Positions 19,046-27,459 of a stretch of DNA of 64,000 bases are shown one piece after another. Made by a program: the position numbers and the translations under genes. Positions within the stretch are counted from its first letter, which is position 1. Each line of letters opens with the position of its first letter. The stretch covers positions 171,074 through 235,073 of the forward strand of contig NZ_KN050752.1 in assembly GCF_000745775.1 (NCBI RefSeq), read 5' to 3'. A model generated the notes under the pieces. It searched no databases and was not told the DNA's origin. It was given only the letters and a program-made list of their open reading frames with translations. This DNA is from Flavobacterium sp. ASV13. GTDB lineage: Bacteria; Bacteroidota; Bacteroidia; Flavobacteriales; Flavobacteriaceae.

Positions 19046-19483
19046 TTAATCGGCAGCATATTTATTGTTCCAATAGAGCATCATCATTAAAGTAACAATG
19101 ACCGAAGAAGCTACGCCTTCAAAAAGCAGGCAAATGCAATATGTTGGAACTGAGGGATTTCCTCCAAACATAAAAGTCTCAGATAAGGTTTTTACATAGG
19201 CATCTCCGCCTCGTGCATAGCTATAAACTAATAATCCGAAAACGCTCATTGACACGCCAACTACTGAAGTTGCCATGGCAGAAACGGCATTCGACACAAA
19301 ATTGGTTTCTCCTTCACGCAAGTTCATTTGCATGGTTCTGTTCACGCCATAAAAGATAAAAAAGACATTTAGGGTACGTAAATAAAACAAATTTGCTAGT
19401 CCTAATACATTCATCAACAAAAAATAAATGCCTATTCCGAGAAATATCAGAAACCCGTTGGTAATTTCTTTAGGTAATTTCAT
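19046..19483 (-). CDS. Small integral membrane protein, unknown function
   Basis: 145 residues from the ATG at 19483 (MKLPKEITNGFLIFLG). The frame extends 15 codons further, but that extension lacks a start context and reads less naturally. Four hydrophobic segments are visible (about residues 10-30, 33-48, 70-95 and 115-138), with a short cytoplasmic-looking tail ending NNKYAAD. I do not recognise the family. It is a single gene between bioB and ribF with its own terminator. No catalytic motif is seen. Confidence 0.75.
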   Translation of the reverse strand: MKLPKEITNGFLIFLGIGIYFLLMNVLGLANLFYLRTLNVFFIFYGVNRTMQMNLREGETNFVSNAVSAMATSVVGVSMSVFGLLVYSYARGGDAYVKTLSETFMFGGNPSVPTYCICLLFEGVASSVIVTLMMMLYWNNKYAAD

Positions 19484-19603
19484 AGTGGTTATTTTTAAAG
19501 AAGTTAATAGTAAATGTTTGGAAAACAATGTTCTATATCAAATTTACTAAAAAAATAACTACGATGATTTAAAAAGGCCGAAAAGTATTTTATCGGACGT
19601 TTT

Positions 19604-20533
19604 CTAACGTTGATTTACAAATGCCAAAGCATTTAATTTATCCTGATTTAATTGTTCTTTCAACAAATCGACTGAACCAAATTTTTGTTCTTCACGCAAA
19701 TATTTCAATAAAGAAACTTCAATCTGTTTTCCGTAAATGTCTTCATCAAAATCAAAAAGATGAACTTCAATAGTTTGCTTTTGACCATTTACAGTTGGAT
19801 TAAATCCAATATTCATCATTCCGAAAACTTCTTTTTGATCTACAATTGCTTTTACGGCATAAACTCCGATTTTCGGAATTAATTTGTAATCTTCTCCAAT
19901 TTGAATATTTGCCGTCGGAAAACCAATCGTTCTTCCTAATTGCTTTCCTTTTACTACTTCTCCAGATAAAAAATAGTCATATCCGAGATAATCATTGGCT
20001 AAAGCCATATTTCCTTCGTCTAAAGCTTTTCTGATTTTGGTAGAACTAACCGAAACATCCTGAATTTCCTGAGCTGAAATTTGCTCAACCTCAAAACCAT
20101 ATTCGGCACCAAAAGCAATTAAATCATCAATATTGGCAGTTCTGTTTCTTCCAAAGCGGTGATCATGTCCAATAATTATTTTCTGAATCTGAAATTGATC
20201 AACTAAAATAGAATGTACAAACTCTTCGGCTGTAAGTCTTGAAAAACTTTCGTTAAACGGATGAATAATAAGATTTTCAATTCCTGTTGCTTCTAGTAGT
20301 TTTGTTTTTTCAGCAATTGTATTTAAAAGTTTTATTTCTGATTTTTCTTGCAAAACCATTCTTGGATGCGGAAAAAAAGTAAGCACTAAACTTTCATATT
20401 TGCCATTTTCAGTATTCTGCGTAATTCGTTCGAGAATTTTTTTATGACCAATATGCACGCCATCAAAGGTACCAAGCGTTAAAATAGTTTTCTTGGTTGA
20501 ATGGAAATCGTTTATAGAATGAAAGAGCTTCAA
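19604..20533 (-). CDS. ribF: Bifunctional riboflavin kinase/FAD synthetase
   Basis: 309 residues from a TTG at 20533 (KLFHSINDFHSTKKTI). A longer frame from a TTG at 20557 is unlikely because that codon is the end of a perfect TAAATTTG -7 box (20555-20562). The N-terminal FAD synthetase half shows TLGTFDGVHIGHKK (nucleotide-binding GTFDGVHxGH) and IIIGHDHRFGRNR. The C-terminal flavokinase half shows GxxxGFPTANI (GRTIGFPTANI) and MNIGFNPTVNG. It makes FMN and then FAD from riboflavin in the cytoplasm. It is divergent from the metalloprotease gene, with ~195 bp between the two starts. Confidence 0.96.
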   Translation of the reverse strand: MKLFHSINDFHSTKKTILTLGTFDGVHIGHKKILERITQNTENGKYESLVLTFFPHPRMVLQEKSEIKLLNTIAEKTKLLEATGIENLIIHPFNESFSRLTAEEFVHSILVDQFQIQKIIIGHDHRFGRNRTANIDDLIAFGAEYGFEVEQISAQEIQDVSVSSTKIRKALDEGNMALANDYLGYDYFLSGEVVKGKQLGRTIGFPTANIQIGEDYKLIPKIGVYAVKAIVDQKEVFGMMNIGFNPTVNGQKQTIEVHLFDFDEDIYGKQIEVSLLKYLREEQKFGSVDLLKEQLNQDKLNALAFVNQR

Positions 20534-20554
20534 AACAAATAATTTAAGATGCTG

Positions 20555-20562
20555 CAAATTTA
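20555..20562 (-). promoter_or_regulatory. ribF -7 box
   Basis: The minus strand reads TAAATTTG, an exact TAnnTTTG match, about 21 bp before the TTG start at 20533. A TTGG 23 bp upstream may be the -33 element. Confidence 0.6.
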
Positions 20563-20728
20563 TACTATCTATTTTGAATTTGACACCAAGCCGAATTGAT
20601 TTTTTTGAACTAACATTACTTCTTTTTGTGAAAATCGGCCAACTCGTCGACTAAAAAACGTTAATTGTCGTTTATATGTAAGAATTTGATTTAATTAAAT
20701 TAATTTTGATACATCAACGCCCACAAAT

Positions 20729-23401
20729 ATGAAAAAACAATTACTCTTTTTATTTTTTACTTTTTACTGCGCGATTTTAAATGCCCAAAACAATGAATTG
20801 TGGCAAAAAGTAAGCGCAAATTCTGTGTTGAGTAAAAGAATAAATACTTCCGACGCTGATAAATTATACTATAAATTAAATTCAGAACGTCTTCAGATTC
20901 AACTGGCTTCAGCAACAGGCAAAGGTTCAAAAAGCAGCACTGCAGAAATCACAATTCCAAATACTTCCGGAACTTTAGAGCGTTTCATTGTTTGGGAATC
21001 TTCGAATTTTGAACCGGAACTTCAGGCTAAATATCCAGAAATCAGAGCGTATGAAGGAAGTGGTTTAGATGATAAAACCGCAAAAGTACATTTTAGTGTT
21101 TCTCCACTTGGATTTCAGACAATGGTATTTCGTGCCAATAAATCAACTGAATTTATCGAAGAAAATCCAGATGATAAAACCGAATATGTTTTGTTTGCAA
21201 AAAATACTTCGACTTCAAAAAGACTCGTTTGTAAGACTGATGAGGTAGTTTCAAATCAAAATATTAGCGGGAAAACAGCAAAAGAGGCATCAAGTGCAAA
21301 AATTTTCAAAACAATGCGTCTCGCTTTGTCATGTACAGCAGAATATACATCTTATTTTGGAGGAACAAAAGCCGGGGCATTGGCAGGAATGAATGCAACA
21401 ATGACTCGTGTGAACGGTGTTTTCAATAAAGATTTGGCGGTAAAATTAGTTTTGATTGATAATAATGATGCCGTAATTTATACTGATACAGAGACGGACC
21501 CATATTCTGCAGCTAAAGAAGGAGCTGATGGAGCATGGAATCAAGAAGTTCAGACTACTTTGACAAATGTTATTGGAAATGCAAATTATGATATCGGACA
21601 TTTATTTGGTGCTTCTGGCGGAGGTGGAAATGCTGGCTGTATTGGCTGTGTTTGTACAAATCCAACAACAGGAGTTCCTTTAGGAAAAGGAAGTGCATTT
21701 ACATCACCATCTGATGCAAAACCACAAGGAGATACTTTTGATATTGATTTTGTTGCGCATGAATTTGGGCATCAATTAGGAGCAAATCACACTTTTTCCT
21801 ATGATTCTGAAGAAAGAACAAGTGTAAATGTTGAACCAGGAAGCGGTTCGACGATTATGGCTTATGCAGGAGTCACTGGTGATTATGATATTCAGAATAC
21901 TTCTGACGATTATTTTGCGTATGCAAGTATCAGACAGATTCAAAATACATTGGCCAATAAAAGCTGTCCTGTAAATACCGCAATTACAAATAATCCACCA
22001 GTAGTCGATGCTGGTGCCGATTACACAATTCCAATAAATACCGCTTTTGTGTTAACAGGAACAGGTTCTGATCCCGAAGGAGATTCGGTTACGTACACTT
22101 GGGAAGAAAATGATAATGCGATAACTACTTCAGGAAGTACAAGTATTGCTTATCCTACGAAACCGGACGGACCTTTGTTTCGATCTGTAATTCCATCAAC
22201 GAGTACAGTGCGTTATATGCCAAGTTATAATTCTGTTCTTCAAAATAAACTGACAACAACTTGGGAATCTGTTTCCTCAATTGCAAGAACATTGCATTTT
22301 ACTTTGACAGGACGTGATAATGCAGCGCAAGGAACGGCGCAGACGTTTACAGATGACATGACTGTAAATGTTGTATCAACTGCCGGACCTTTTGAAGTTA
22401 CTTCGCATATAAATGACAATGTGAGCTGGTGGCAGGGATTATCTGAAACTGTAACGTGGAGTGTAAACAATACAAACACACTTGCAGGTTCATCAGCAGT
22501 TAATATTAAATTATCTACAGATGGAGGTTTAACATTTCCTATTATTTTGGCTTCAAATACACCAAATGATGGTTCTGAAACAATTGTACTTCCAACAAGT
22601 GTTCCTTCGTCTAAAAATTGCCGAATTTTGATTGAGCCAACAGGAAACATTTTTTATGCAATAAACAGTAAAGCATTTGCAGTTGGTTATACTTCAAATT
22701 CTTCTTGCGATACTTATAGTTTTGGAAACTCGTTTTCGATTCCAAATACAACCACTTTTGTCACAAGAACAATAACTGTTCCGACATCTGAAGCAACAGT
22801 TACAGATGTAGATGTTTCTGTGAATATAACACACGATAAATTTTCTGATATAGAACTTCAGATCGTCAGTCCTGCTGGAACAATCGTTCGATTGTTCAAT
22901 AAAAATTGCGGATCGACAAAATCTACTTTAGCCATGAAGTTTAATGATTCAGGCGCTGCTCTAGATTGTAATGTAACGACTGAACAAATTGTTTTGCCTG
23001 TTGATGCACTAAGTGCTTTTAATGGTGAAAAAACTCAAGGCAATTGGATTTTCAGAGTTAGAGATGCTGTCGTTGGAAATTCCGGAATATTAAATTCAGC
23101 TTCAATCAATATCTGCGGACAAACCTACACTTTAGCAACACCAGATTTTGAAAGTATTGATTTTAGCCTTTATCCAAATCCGAACAAAGGGAATTTTACT
23201 ATTCAATTCGAAAGCCAGTCTGAAACGGGAGTTAAAGTTTTTGTACATGATATTTTAGGAAAAACAGTTTATTCAAAAACTTTTGAAGCTTCTTCAAATT
23301 TTAATCAAAACATTCAGTTGCCTAATAGTGCTGCAGGTGTTTATCTGGTAACGGTTATTGACGGAAATAGAAGAACAGTGAAAAAAATAATTGTGAATTA
23401 A
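20729..23401 (+). CDS. Secreted reprolysin-like zinc metalloprotease with P-domain and T9SS type A signal
   Basis: 890 residues. Signal peptide MKKQLLFLFFTFYCAILNAQ. A propeptide-like region leads to a catalytic domain with the zinc motif HEFGHQLGANH at residues 344-354 (three His ligands, catalytic Glu345) and a Met-turn (STIMAYAG). A PKD/Ig-like stretch follows (~420-640), then a proprotein-convertase-type P-domain (~660-805, VDVSVNITHDKFSDIELQIVSPAG, GNWIFRVRD). The last ~80 residues (FSLYPNPNKGNFTI ... GVYLVTVIDG) are a classic T9SS type A sorting domain. It should be exported and attached to or released from the surface to degrade protein. It appears monocistronic. Confidence 0.95.
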   Translation: MKKQLLFLFFTFYCAILNAQNNELWQKVSANSVLSKRINTSDADKLYYKLNSERLQIQLASATGKGSKSSTAEITIPNTSGTLERFIVWESSNFEPELQAKYPEIRAYEGSGLDDKTAKVHFSVSPLGFQTMVFRANKSTEFIEENPDDKTEYVLFAKNTSTSKRLVCKTDEVVSNQNISGKTAKEASSAKIFKTMRLALSCTAEYTSYFGGTKAGALAGMNATMTRVNGVFNKDLAVKLVLIDNNDAVIYTDTETDPYSAAKEGADGAWNQEVQTTLTNVIGNANYDIGHLFGASGGGGNAGCIGCVCTNPTTGVPLGKGSAFTSPSDAKPQGDTFDIDFVAHEFGHQLGANHTFSYDSEERTSVNVEPGSGSTIMAYAGVTGDYDIQNTSDDYFAYASIRQIQNTLANKSCPVNTAITNNPPVVDAGADYTIPINTAFVLTGTGSDPEGDSVTYTWEENDNAITTSGSTSIAYPTKPDGPLFRSVIPSTSTVRYMPSYNSVLQNKLTTTWESVSSIARTLHFTLTGRDNAAQGTAQTFTDDMTVNVVSTAGPFEVTSHINDNVSWWQGLSETVTWSVNNTNTLAGSSAVNIKLSTDGGLTFPIILASNTPNDGSETIVLPTSVPSSKNCRILIEPTGNIFYAINSKAFAVGYTSNSSCDTYSFGNSFSIPNTTTFVTRTITVPTSEATVTDVDVSVNITHDKFSDIELQIVSPAGTIVRLFNKNCGSTKSTLAMKFNDSGAALDCNVTTEQIVLPVDALSAFNGEKTQGNWIFRVRDAVVGNSGILNSASINICGQTYTLATPDFESIDFSLYPNPNKGNFTIQFESQSETGVKVFVHDILGKTVYSKTFEASSNFNQNIQLPNSAAGVYLVTVIDGNRRTVKKIIVN

Positions 23402-23424
23402 AAATTCAAAAACTTCAAATAAAA

Positions 23425-23470
23425 AAATCCAAATTCCAAAAGCTAATCAATTGGAATTTGGATTTCTTCT
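23425..23470. terminator. Bidirectional terminator, dispersed hairpin family
   Basis: AAATCCAAATTCCA pairs perfectly with TGGAATTTGGATTT between the convergent protease and ComF genes. The left arm and loop (AAATCCAAATTCCAAAAGCTAAT) closely match the hairpin at 30225. Confidence 0.8.
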
Positions 23471-23471
23471 T

Positions 23472-24194
23472 TTATGAGTTCGCCATAGCCATACAAACAA
23501 TACTAATTTTGGCTCCCGGAATTTTCAAAAGTGCTTTGGAACAGGCTTCAAGAGTGGAACCTGTTGTCAGGACATCATCAACAATTAAAAAATGTTTATT
23601 GTGATTTTCTTCAGAGAATTTCACATCAAAAATGTTTTCAATGTTTTCAGTTCTTCCTAAAAGATTCTTTTTTGATTGTGTTTTAGAATATTTCTTTCGG
23701 AATAAAATGCGATCATCAAAAGTGAGATTCAATCCTTCCGAAAGTGCTTTTGCAAAAGTCGTGACTTGATTATAACCTCTTTCTTTAAATTTTTTTGGAT
23801 GAAGCGGAACTGGAATTACAATTTCAAAAGGATTATCCAGTTTTAACTCTTTTAGATCTTCGGCATACCAACTGCCTAAAACAGTGCCAATTTCTTCATG
23901 TCCTTTGTATTTCAAATTGTGGATCAATTCCTGAACAATGCCTTTTTTTATAAAATACATTAATGCCGATGCATGCTGAATTTCAACTTTCCCATAAAAT
24001 TTTTTAACAGCTTCATTTTTAGAATCCAGATGATATTGCGTCAGAGGCAATTCATGACGGCATTTTGAACAAAAAACAACTTCATTGGTCTGTAAAATTT
24101 GGCGGCATCCGGCACAAACTTTTGGAAAAAACAGATTTATTATAGATTTAAACACAAATAGAAAGAATTTAGTTACAAAACTAACGAAATTCAA
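23472..24194 (-). CDS. ComF-family phosphoribosyltransferase-like protein
   Basis: 240 residues from a TTG start. An N-terminal zinc-finger-like set of cysteines (Cys27, Cys30, Cys42, Cys45) is followed by a phosphoribosyltransferase fold with the PRPP-loop motif FLIVDDVLTTGST at residues 202-214. This layout is typical of ComF/GntX proteins, which in naturally competent bacteria take part in DNA uptake; the biochemical activity is not settled. The hydrophobic run at residues 5-24 precedes the cysteines. It is divergent from glyS, with only 59 bp between the starts. Confidence 0.9.
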   Translation of the reverse strand: MNFVSFVTKFFLFVFKSIINLFFPKVCAGCRQILQTNEVVFCSKCRHELPLTQYHLDSKNEAVKKFYGKVEIQHASALMYFIKKGIVQELIHNLKYKGHEEIGTVLGSWYAEDLKELKLDNPFEIVIPVPLHPKKFKERGYNQVTTFAKALSEGLNLTFDDRILFRKKYSKTQSKKNLLGRTENIENIFDVKFSEENHNKHFLIVDDVLTTGSTLEACSKALLKIPGAKISIVCMAMANS

Positions 24195-24238
24195 ACTCCA
24201 ATCTTTATTATTTTTCTTTTTTTTAAAAGTACTTTTTA

Positions 24239-24246
24239 TATTTTTG
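24239..24246 (+). promoter_or_regulatory. glyS -7 box, near-leaderless start
   Basis: TATTTTTG is an exact TAnnTTTG match and ends 7 bp before the glyS ATG, so the transcript probably begins within a few bases of the start codon. No clear -33 TTTG is seen at normal distance. Confidence 0.6.
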
Positions 24247-24253
24247 CATCACT

Positions 24254-25795
24254 ATGGCAAAACAAGACGATTTATTTAAGAATGTGGTTTCGCACGCAAA
24301 AGAGTACGGATTTATTTTTCCGTCGAGCGAAGTATACGATGGATTGAGTGCAGTGTATGATTACGCACAAAATGGTGTCGAATTAAAAAAGAATATTAGA
24401 GAATATTGGTGGAAATCAATGGTTCAAATGAATGAAAATATTGTCGGTTTAGACGCGGCGATATTGATGCATCCAACAACCTGGAAAGCTTCAGGCCACG
24501 TTGATGCCTTCAATGATCCTTTGATTGACAATAAAGATTCTAAAAAAAGATATAGAGCTGACGTTTTAGTTGAAGATCATGCTGAAAAAATTAATCTGAA
24601 AGCTAAAAAAGAAATCGAAAAAGCAAAAGCACGTTTTGGAGATGCATTCAATGAAGAAGAATTTGTAACTACAAATGCTCGTGTTATTGAATATTTGGCT
24701 AAAGAAAGAGAAATCAGAGAGCGTTTAGGACGTTCTTTAGGTGCTGGAGATTTAGCCGATGTTAAAGCATTAATTGAAGAACTTGAAATTGCTGATCCTG
24801 AAACGGGTTCGAAAAACTGGACAGAGGTTAAGCAATTCAACTTGATGTTTGGAACAAAACTTGGTGCTTCTGCAGAAAATGCAATGGATTTATACTTGCG
24901 TCCAGAAACGGCACAAGGTATTTTCGTAAACTTTTTAAATGTTCAGAAATCTGGTCGTATGAAAGTTCCTTTTGGAATTGCTCAAACTGGAAAAGCCTTC
25001 AGAAATGAAATCGTTGCAAGACAATTCATTTTCCGTATGCGTGAATTTGAACAAATGGAAATGCAATTTTTCGTTCGCCCAGGTGAAGAAATGAAATGGT
25101 ACGAGCACTGGAAAACAACTCGTTTAAACTGGCACTTATCTTTAGGATTAGGAAAGGAAAACTATCGTTTTCATGATCACGAAAAATTAGCGCATTACGC
25201 AAATGCAGCTGCAGATATTGAATTCAACTTCCCATTTGGTTTTAAAGAATTAGAAGGAATTCACTCTCGTACAGATTTCGACTTAAAAGCACACGAAGAA
25301 TATTCAGGAAGAAAACTGCAATACTTTGATCCTGAATTGAATGAAAACTATGTGCCATACGTAGTAGAAACTTCAGTTGGTTTGGATCGTATGTTTTTAG
25401 CTGTTTTTGCAACATCGTTGCAAGAAGAAACTTTAGAGGACGGTTCTACAAGAACAGTGCTTAAATTGCCTGCAGTTTTGGCGCCAACTAAAGCAGCAGT
25501 ACTTCCATTAATTAAAAGAGATGGATTGCCAGAAGTTTCAAGAAAAATCATTGAAGATTTGAAATGGGATTTCAATGTAGCGTACGATGAAAAAGATGCA
25601 GTTGGTCGTCGTTACAGAAGACAAGATGCTCTTGGAACTCCTTTCTGTATCACAGTAGATCACCAAACTCTTGAAGACGAAACAGTAACAATTCGTCATA
25701 GAGATACAATGAAACAAGATCGTGTTAAGATTTCTGAATTAAAAGGAATTATTGAAAACGAAGTTTCGATGAAAAACTGGTTGATGAAAATGTAA
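24254..25795 (+). CDS. glyS: Glycine--tRNA ligase (class II, homodimer type)
   Basis: 513 residues, the single-chain dimeric type rather than the alpha2beta2 type. Class II core motifs are visible: FRNEIVARQFIFRMREFEQME (motif 2), RPETAQGIFVNF, and the C-terminal ETSVGLDRMFLAVF (motif 3). The C-terminal anticodon-binding domain starts near KLPAVLAPTKAAVLPL. It charges tRNA-Gly in the cytoplasm. Few bases separate the -7 box and the ATG, so it may be translated from a leaderless or very short-leader mRNA. A terminator follows directly. Confidence 0.97.
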   Translation: MAKQDDLFKNVVSHAKEYGFIFPSSEVYDGLSAVYDYAQNGVELKKNIREYWWKSMVQMNENIVGLDAAILMHPTTWKASGHVDAFNDPLIDNKDSKKRYRADVLVEDHAEKINLKAKKEIEKAKARFGDAFNEEEFVTTNARVIEYLAKEREIRERLGRSLGAGDLADVKALIEELEIADPETGSKNWTEVKQFNLMFGTKLGASAENAMDLYLRPETAQGIFVNFLNVQKSGRMKVPFGIAQTGKAFRNEIVARQFIFRMREFEQMEMQFFVRPGEEMKWYEHWKTTRLNWHLSLGLGKENYRFHDHEKLAHYANAAADIEFNFPFGFKELEGIHSRTDFDLKAHEEYSGRKLQYFDPELNENYVPYVVETSVGLDRMFLAVFATSLQEETLEDGSTRTVLKLPAVLAPTKAAVLPLIKRDGLPEVSRKIIEDLKWDFNVAYDEKDAVGRRYRRQDALGTPFCITVDHQTLEDETVTIRHRDTMKQDRVKISELKGIIENEVSMKNWLMKM

Positions 25796-25817
25796 TTTTC
25801 TTAATTAACACTATATA

Positions 25818-25853
25818 AATCCCAAATTCCTCGCTGGAGTTTGGGATTTTTTT
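25818..25853 (+). terminator. Terminator after glyS
   Basis: AATCCCAAA / TTTGGGATT stem with a 13-nt loop and a T-run. Confidence 0.8.
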
Positions 25854-25939
25854 AATTTTGAAAAATGCATTTCATCGAACTTTTATGCATTTCAGCTTTT
25901 TGTATTAACATTTTAATGTAATGTGTTAACAATGAATTA

Positions 25940-25966
25940 TTTGCGTAAATAAATTATGTAAATTTA
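25940..25966 (+). promoter_or_regulatory. Possible promoter of the LytTR regulator gene
   Basis: TTTG (25940-25943), 15 bp, then TAAATTTA (25959-25966). The spacing is short and the last base departs from TAnnTTTG. If used, the leader is about 75 nt. Confidence 0.35.
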
Positions 25967-26048
25967 ATTGCGCATCATACATTAAAATTAGAAAATGAAT
26001 TTGAAGGCGAAAAGCTTAGGTTCATTTTAAAAACTGCTTAAAACCAAA

Positions 26049-26948
26049 TTGAAAAAATATTCCTACATTATAATTGACAATGACGCTGAGAGTGTTTTGA
26101 AAACCAGAATTGTTGCAGAAGGTTTTTCAGAATTGACTTTTATAGGATCGGCTACGAATTATCAGCAGGGATTAAATCTGGTTTTAGAGTATAAACCTTC
26201 TTTTGTTTTTTTAGAAATTGATTCTGAAAATTCTTCAGGCAATTTATCACTTGCTTTTGTGGGCGAACTGTATCGTTATTTGTCAGTTGTTCCAAAAATA
26301 ATTGTTACAACCTTAAAAAAGGATCTGGCTTTTGACGCAATTCAGTATGGCGTTTTTGATTATATTTTGAAACCTCTGACACATGTTGATCTTGTAAAAA
26401 CACTTTTAAAACTAGAAAAGCTTGCAATAGAGTCAAAAACGCAAAAAAATGTCGAAGTTGAGCCTTTGGTCGAGATTGTTAAAGAAAATCCTTTAGAGGC
26501 TCAAATAATGCCTTTAAAAGAAGAAATGAATACAATTAGCGTTGAGCAAAAAACTCCAATTGTTGTTAAAGAAGTCCAAGTACCTCAAATAATTGAACAA
26601 CCACTTATACTTTGTATAAAATCGTACGGTGATTACCGCTATATGAATGCAGCTGATATTTGCTATTTCCAGGCAGATAATAATTCTACAGATATTTATT
26701 TAAATTCTGGTGAAATGGTGACGGCCTTTAAGACTTTAAAGCATTTTGAAAGTATTTTAGTACATCCGTTTATACGAATTCACAACAGTTATATCATCAA
26801 TCAAAATTACATTTCCCGAATTCATAACGGAAACTCAGTTTGTTACATAAAAAACTCGCCTAAAAAGGTCCCTTTTTCCAAAACTTATAAAGCAAATGTA
26901 GATTTAATCATTGCAAATTTCTCCGCTGGAAATTACATAGAGGTCTAA
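26049..26948 (+). CDS. LytTR-family response regulator with Glu at the phosphoacceptor position
   Basis: 299 residues from a TTG start. Residues 3-130 form a receiver-like domain: acidic pocket IIIDNDAE (Asp10, Asp12), Thr in VTTL, and the conserved Lys in YILKPL. The expected phosphoacceptor Asp in FLDI is Glu56 (FVFLEID). A ~60-residue Glu/Pro/Val-rich linker follows (~135-190), then a LytTR DNA-binding domain (~195-295: IKSYGDYRYMNAADICYFQAD, HPFIRIHNSYIIN). It is a cytoplasmic transcription regulator. No kinase gene is attached; the next gene encodes a small secreted protein. The Glu suggests a regulator that mimics the phosphorylated state or is not phosphorylated. Confidence 0.88.
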   Translation: MKKYSYIIIDNDAESVLKTRIVAEGFSELTFIGSATNYQQGLNLVLEYKPSFVFLEIDSENSSGNLSLAFVGELYRYLSVVPKIIVTTLKKDLAFDAIQYGVFDYILKPLTHVDLVKTLLKLEKLAIESKTQKNVEVEPLVEIVKENPLEAQIMPLKEEMNTISVEQKTPIVVKEVQVPQIIEQPLILCIKSYGDYRYMNAADICYFQADNNSTDIYLNSGEMVTAFKTLKHFESILVHPFIRIHNSYIINQNYISRIHNGNSVCYIKNSPKKVPFSKTYKANVDLIIANFSAGNYIEV

Positions 26949-26958
26949 ATATTAAGTG

Positions 26959-27036
26959 TTTACATGAATTTGACGCCCAGTGACTATCATTTGGGCATGA
27001 TCTACCATAAACTCCATTTTTCATGTAAATTTTTTT
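26959..27036 (+). terminator. Terminator-like compound hairpin after the LytTR gene
   Basis: TTTACATGA (26959-26967) pairs with TCATGTAAA (27021-27029), followed by a T-run. Inside the loop GCCCA and TGGGC form a second hairpin. It could also regulate the following small gene. Confidence 0.5.
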
Positions 27037-27126
27037 CGTTGACGGGCATAATTTTACACCAACGATTCGCAGAGAGCGGTCAGCCCCAAAAACAAAAAAA
27101 TCAAAAAAAACTTAATACCTCAGATC

Positions 27127-27363
27127 ATGAAAAAAACAGCTTTAACATTCGGATTATTTTCTTTAGTAATGGTTGCAACTTCTTTTGCAGCTCCAGAAAA
27201 TCCAACTTATTTAGCAGATTCTGATACAATAATTGACGGCGGTGCGACAGGAAGAACAAAAAAACTTGATTTTCACGGAACAAACGATCAAACATTAAAC
27301 AATAGCCAATCAAACTTTTCTAGTGTGAATCAAGCTTTTGGATCAGATAAAAAAATAGACTAA
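27127..27363 (+). CDS. Small secreted protein, unknown function
   Basis: 78 residues. An N-terminal signal peptide (MKKTALTFGLFSLVMVATSFAAP) is followed by a ~55-residue polar mature part rich in Asn, Asp, Ser and Gly (DTIIDGGATGRTKKLDFHG, NDQTLNNSQSNFSSVNQAF). There are no cysteines and no recognised domain. The frame has a clean ATG, and a strong terminator follows 22 bp after the stop, which supports a real gene. It sits between a LytTR regulator and a TPR histidine kinase pair; a role as ligand or accessory of either is possible but only inferred. Confidence 0.75.
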   Translation: MKKTALTFGLFSLVMVATSFAAPENPTYLADSDTIIDGGATGRTKKLDFHGTNDQTLNNSQSNFSSVNQAFGSDKKID

Positions 27364-27384
27364 ACGTAAGTTTAGATGTGCAGA

Positions 27385-27416
27385 AAGGCTGTCAATTTAT
27401 TGACGGCCTTTTTTTG
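27385..27416 (+). terminator. Terminator after the small secreted protein gene
   Basis: AAGGCTGTCAA / TTGACGGCCTT stem with a 4-nt loop and a T-run. The end of the T-run also supplies the TTTG of the next promoter. Confidence 0.85.
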
Positions 27417-27439
27417 TGTCTATAGTTTTATTATTTTTG
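27413..27439 (+). promoter_or_regulatory. Promoter of the TPR histidine kinase gene
   Basis: TTTG (27413-27416) and an exact -7 box TATTTTTG (27432-27439) lie just before the TTG start at 27460. Its position rules out the longer frame that would begin at 27376. Confidence 0.55.
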
Positions 27440-27459
27440 GTAAAACTCAAAAGAAACAA

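Noticed and set aside
22240..22650. 136-residue minus-strand frame inside the metalloprotease gene
   Set aside because: Antisense to a clearly coding Ig-like region; no promoter, signal or domain.
26964..27224. 86-residue frame overlapping the small secreted gene
   Set aside because: It runs through the terminator-like hairpin, overlaps the better-supported 27127 gene in another frame and has an unnatural composition.
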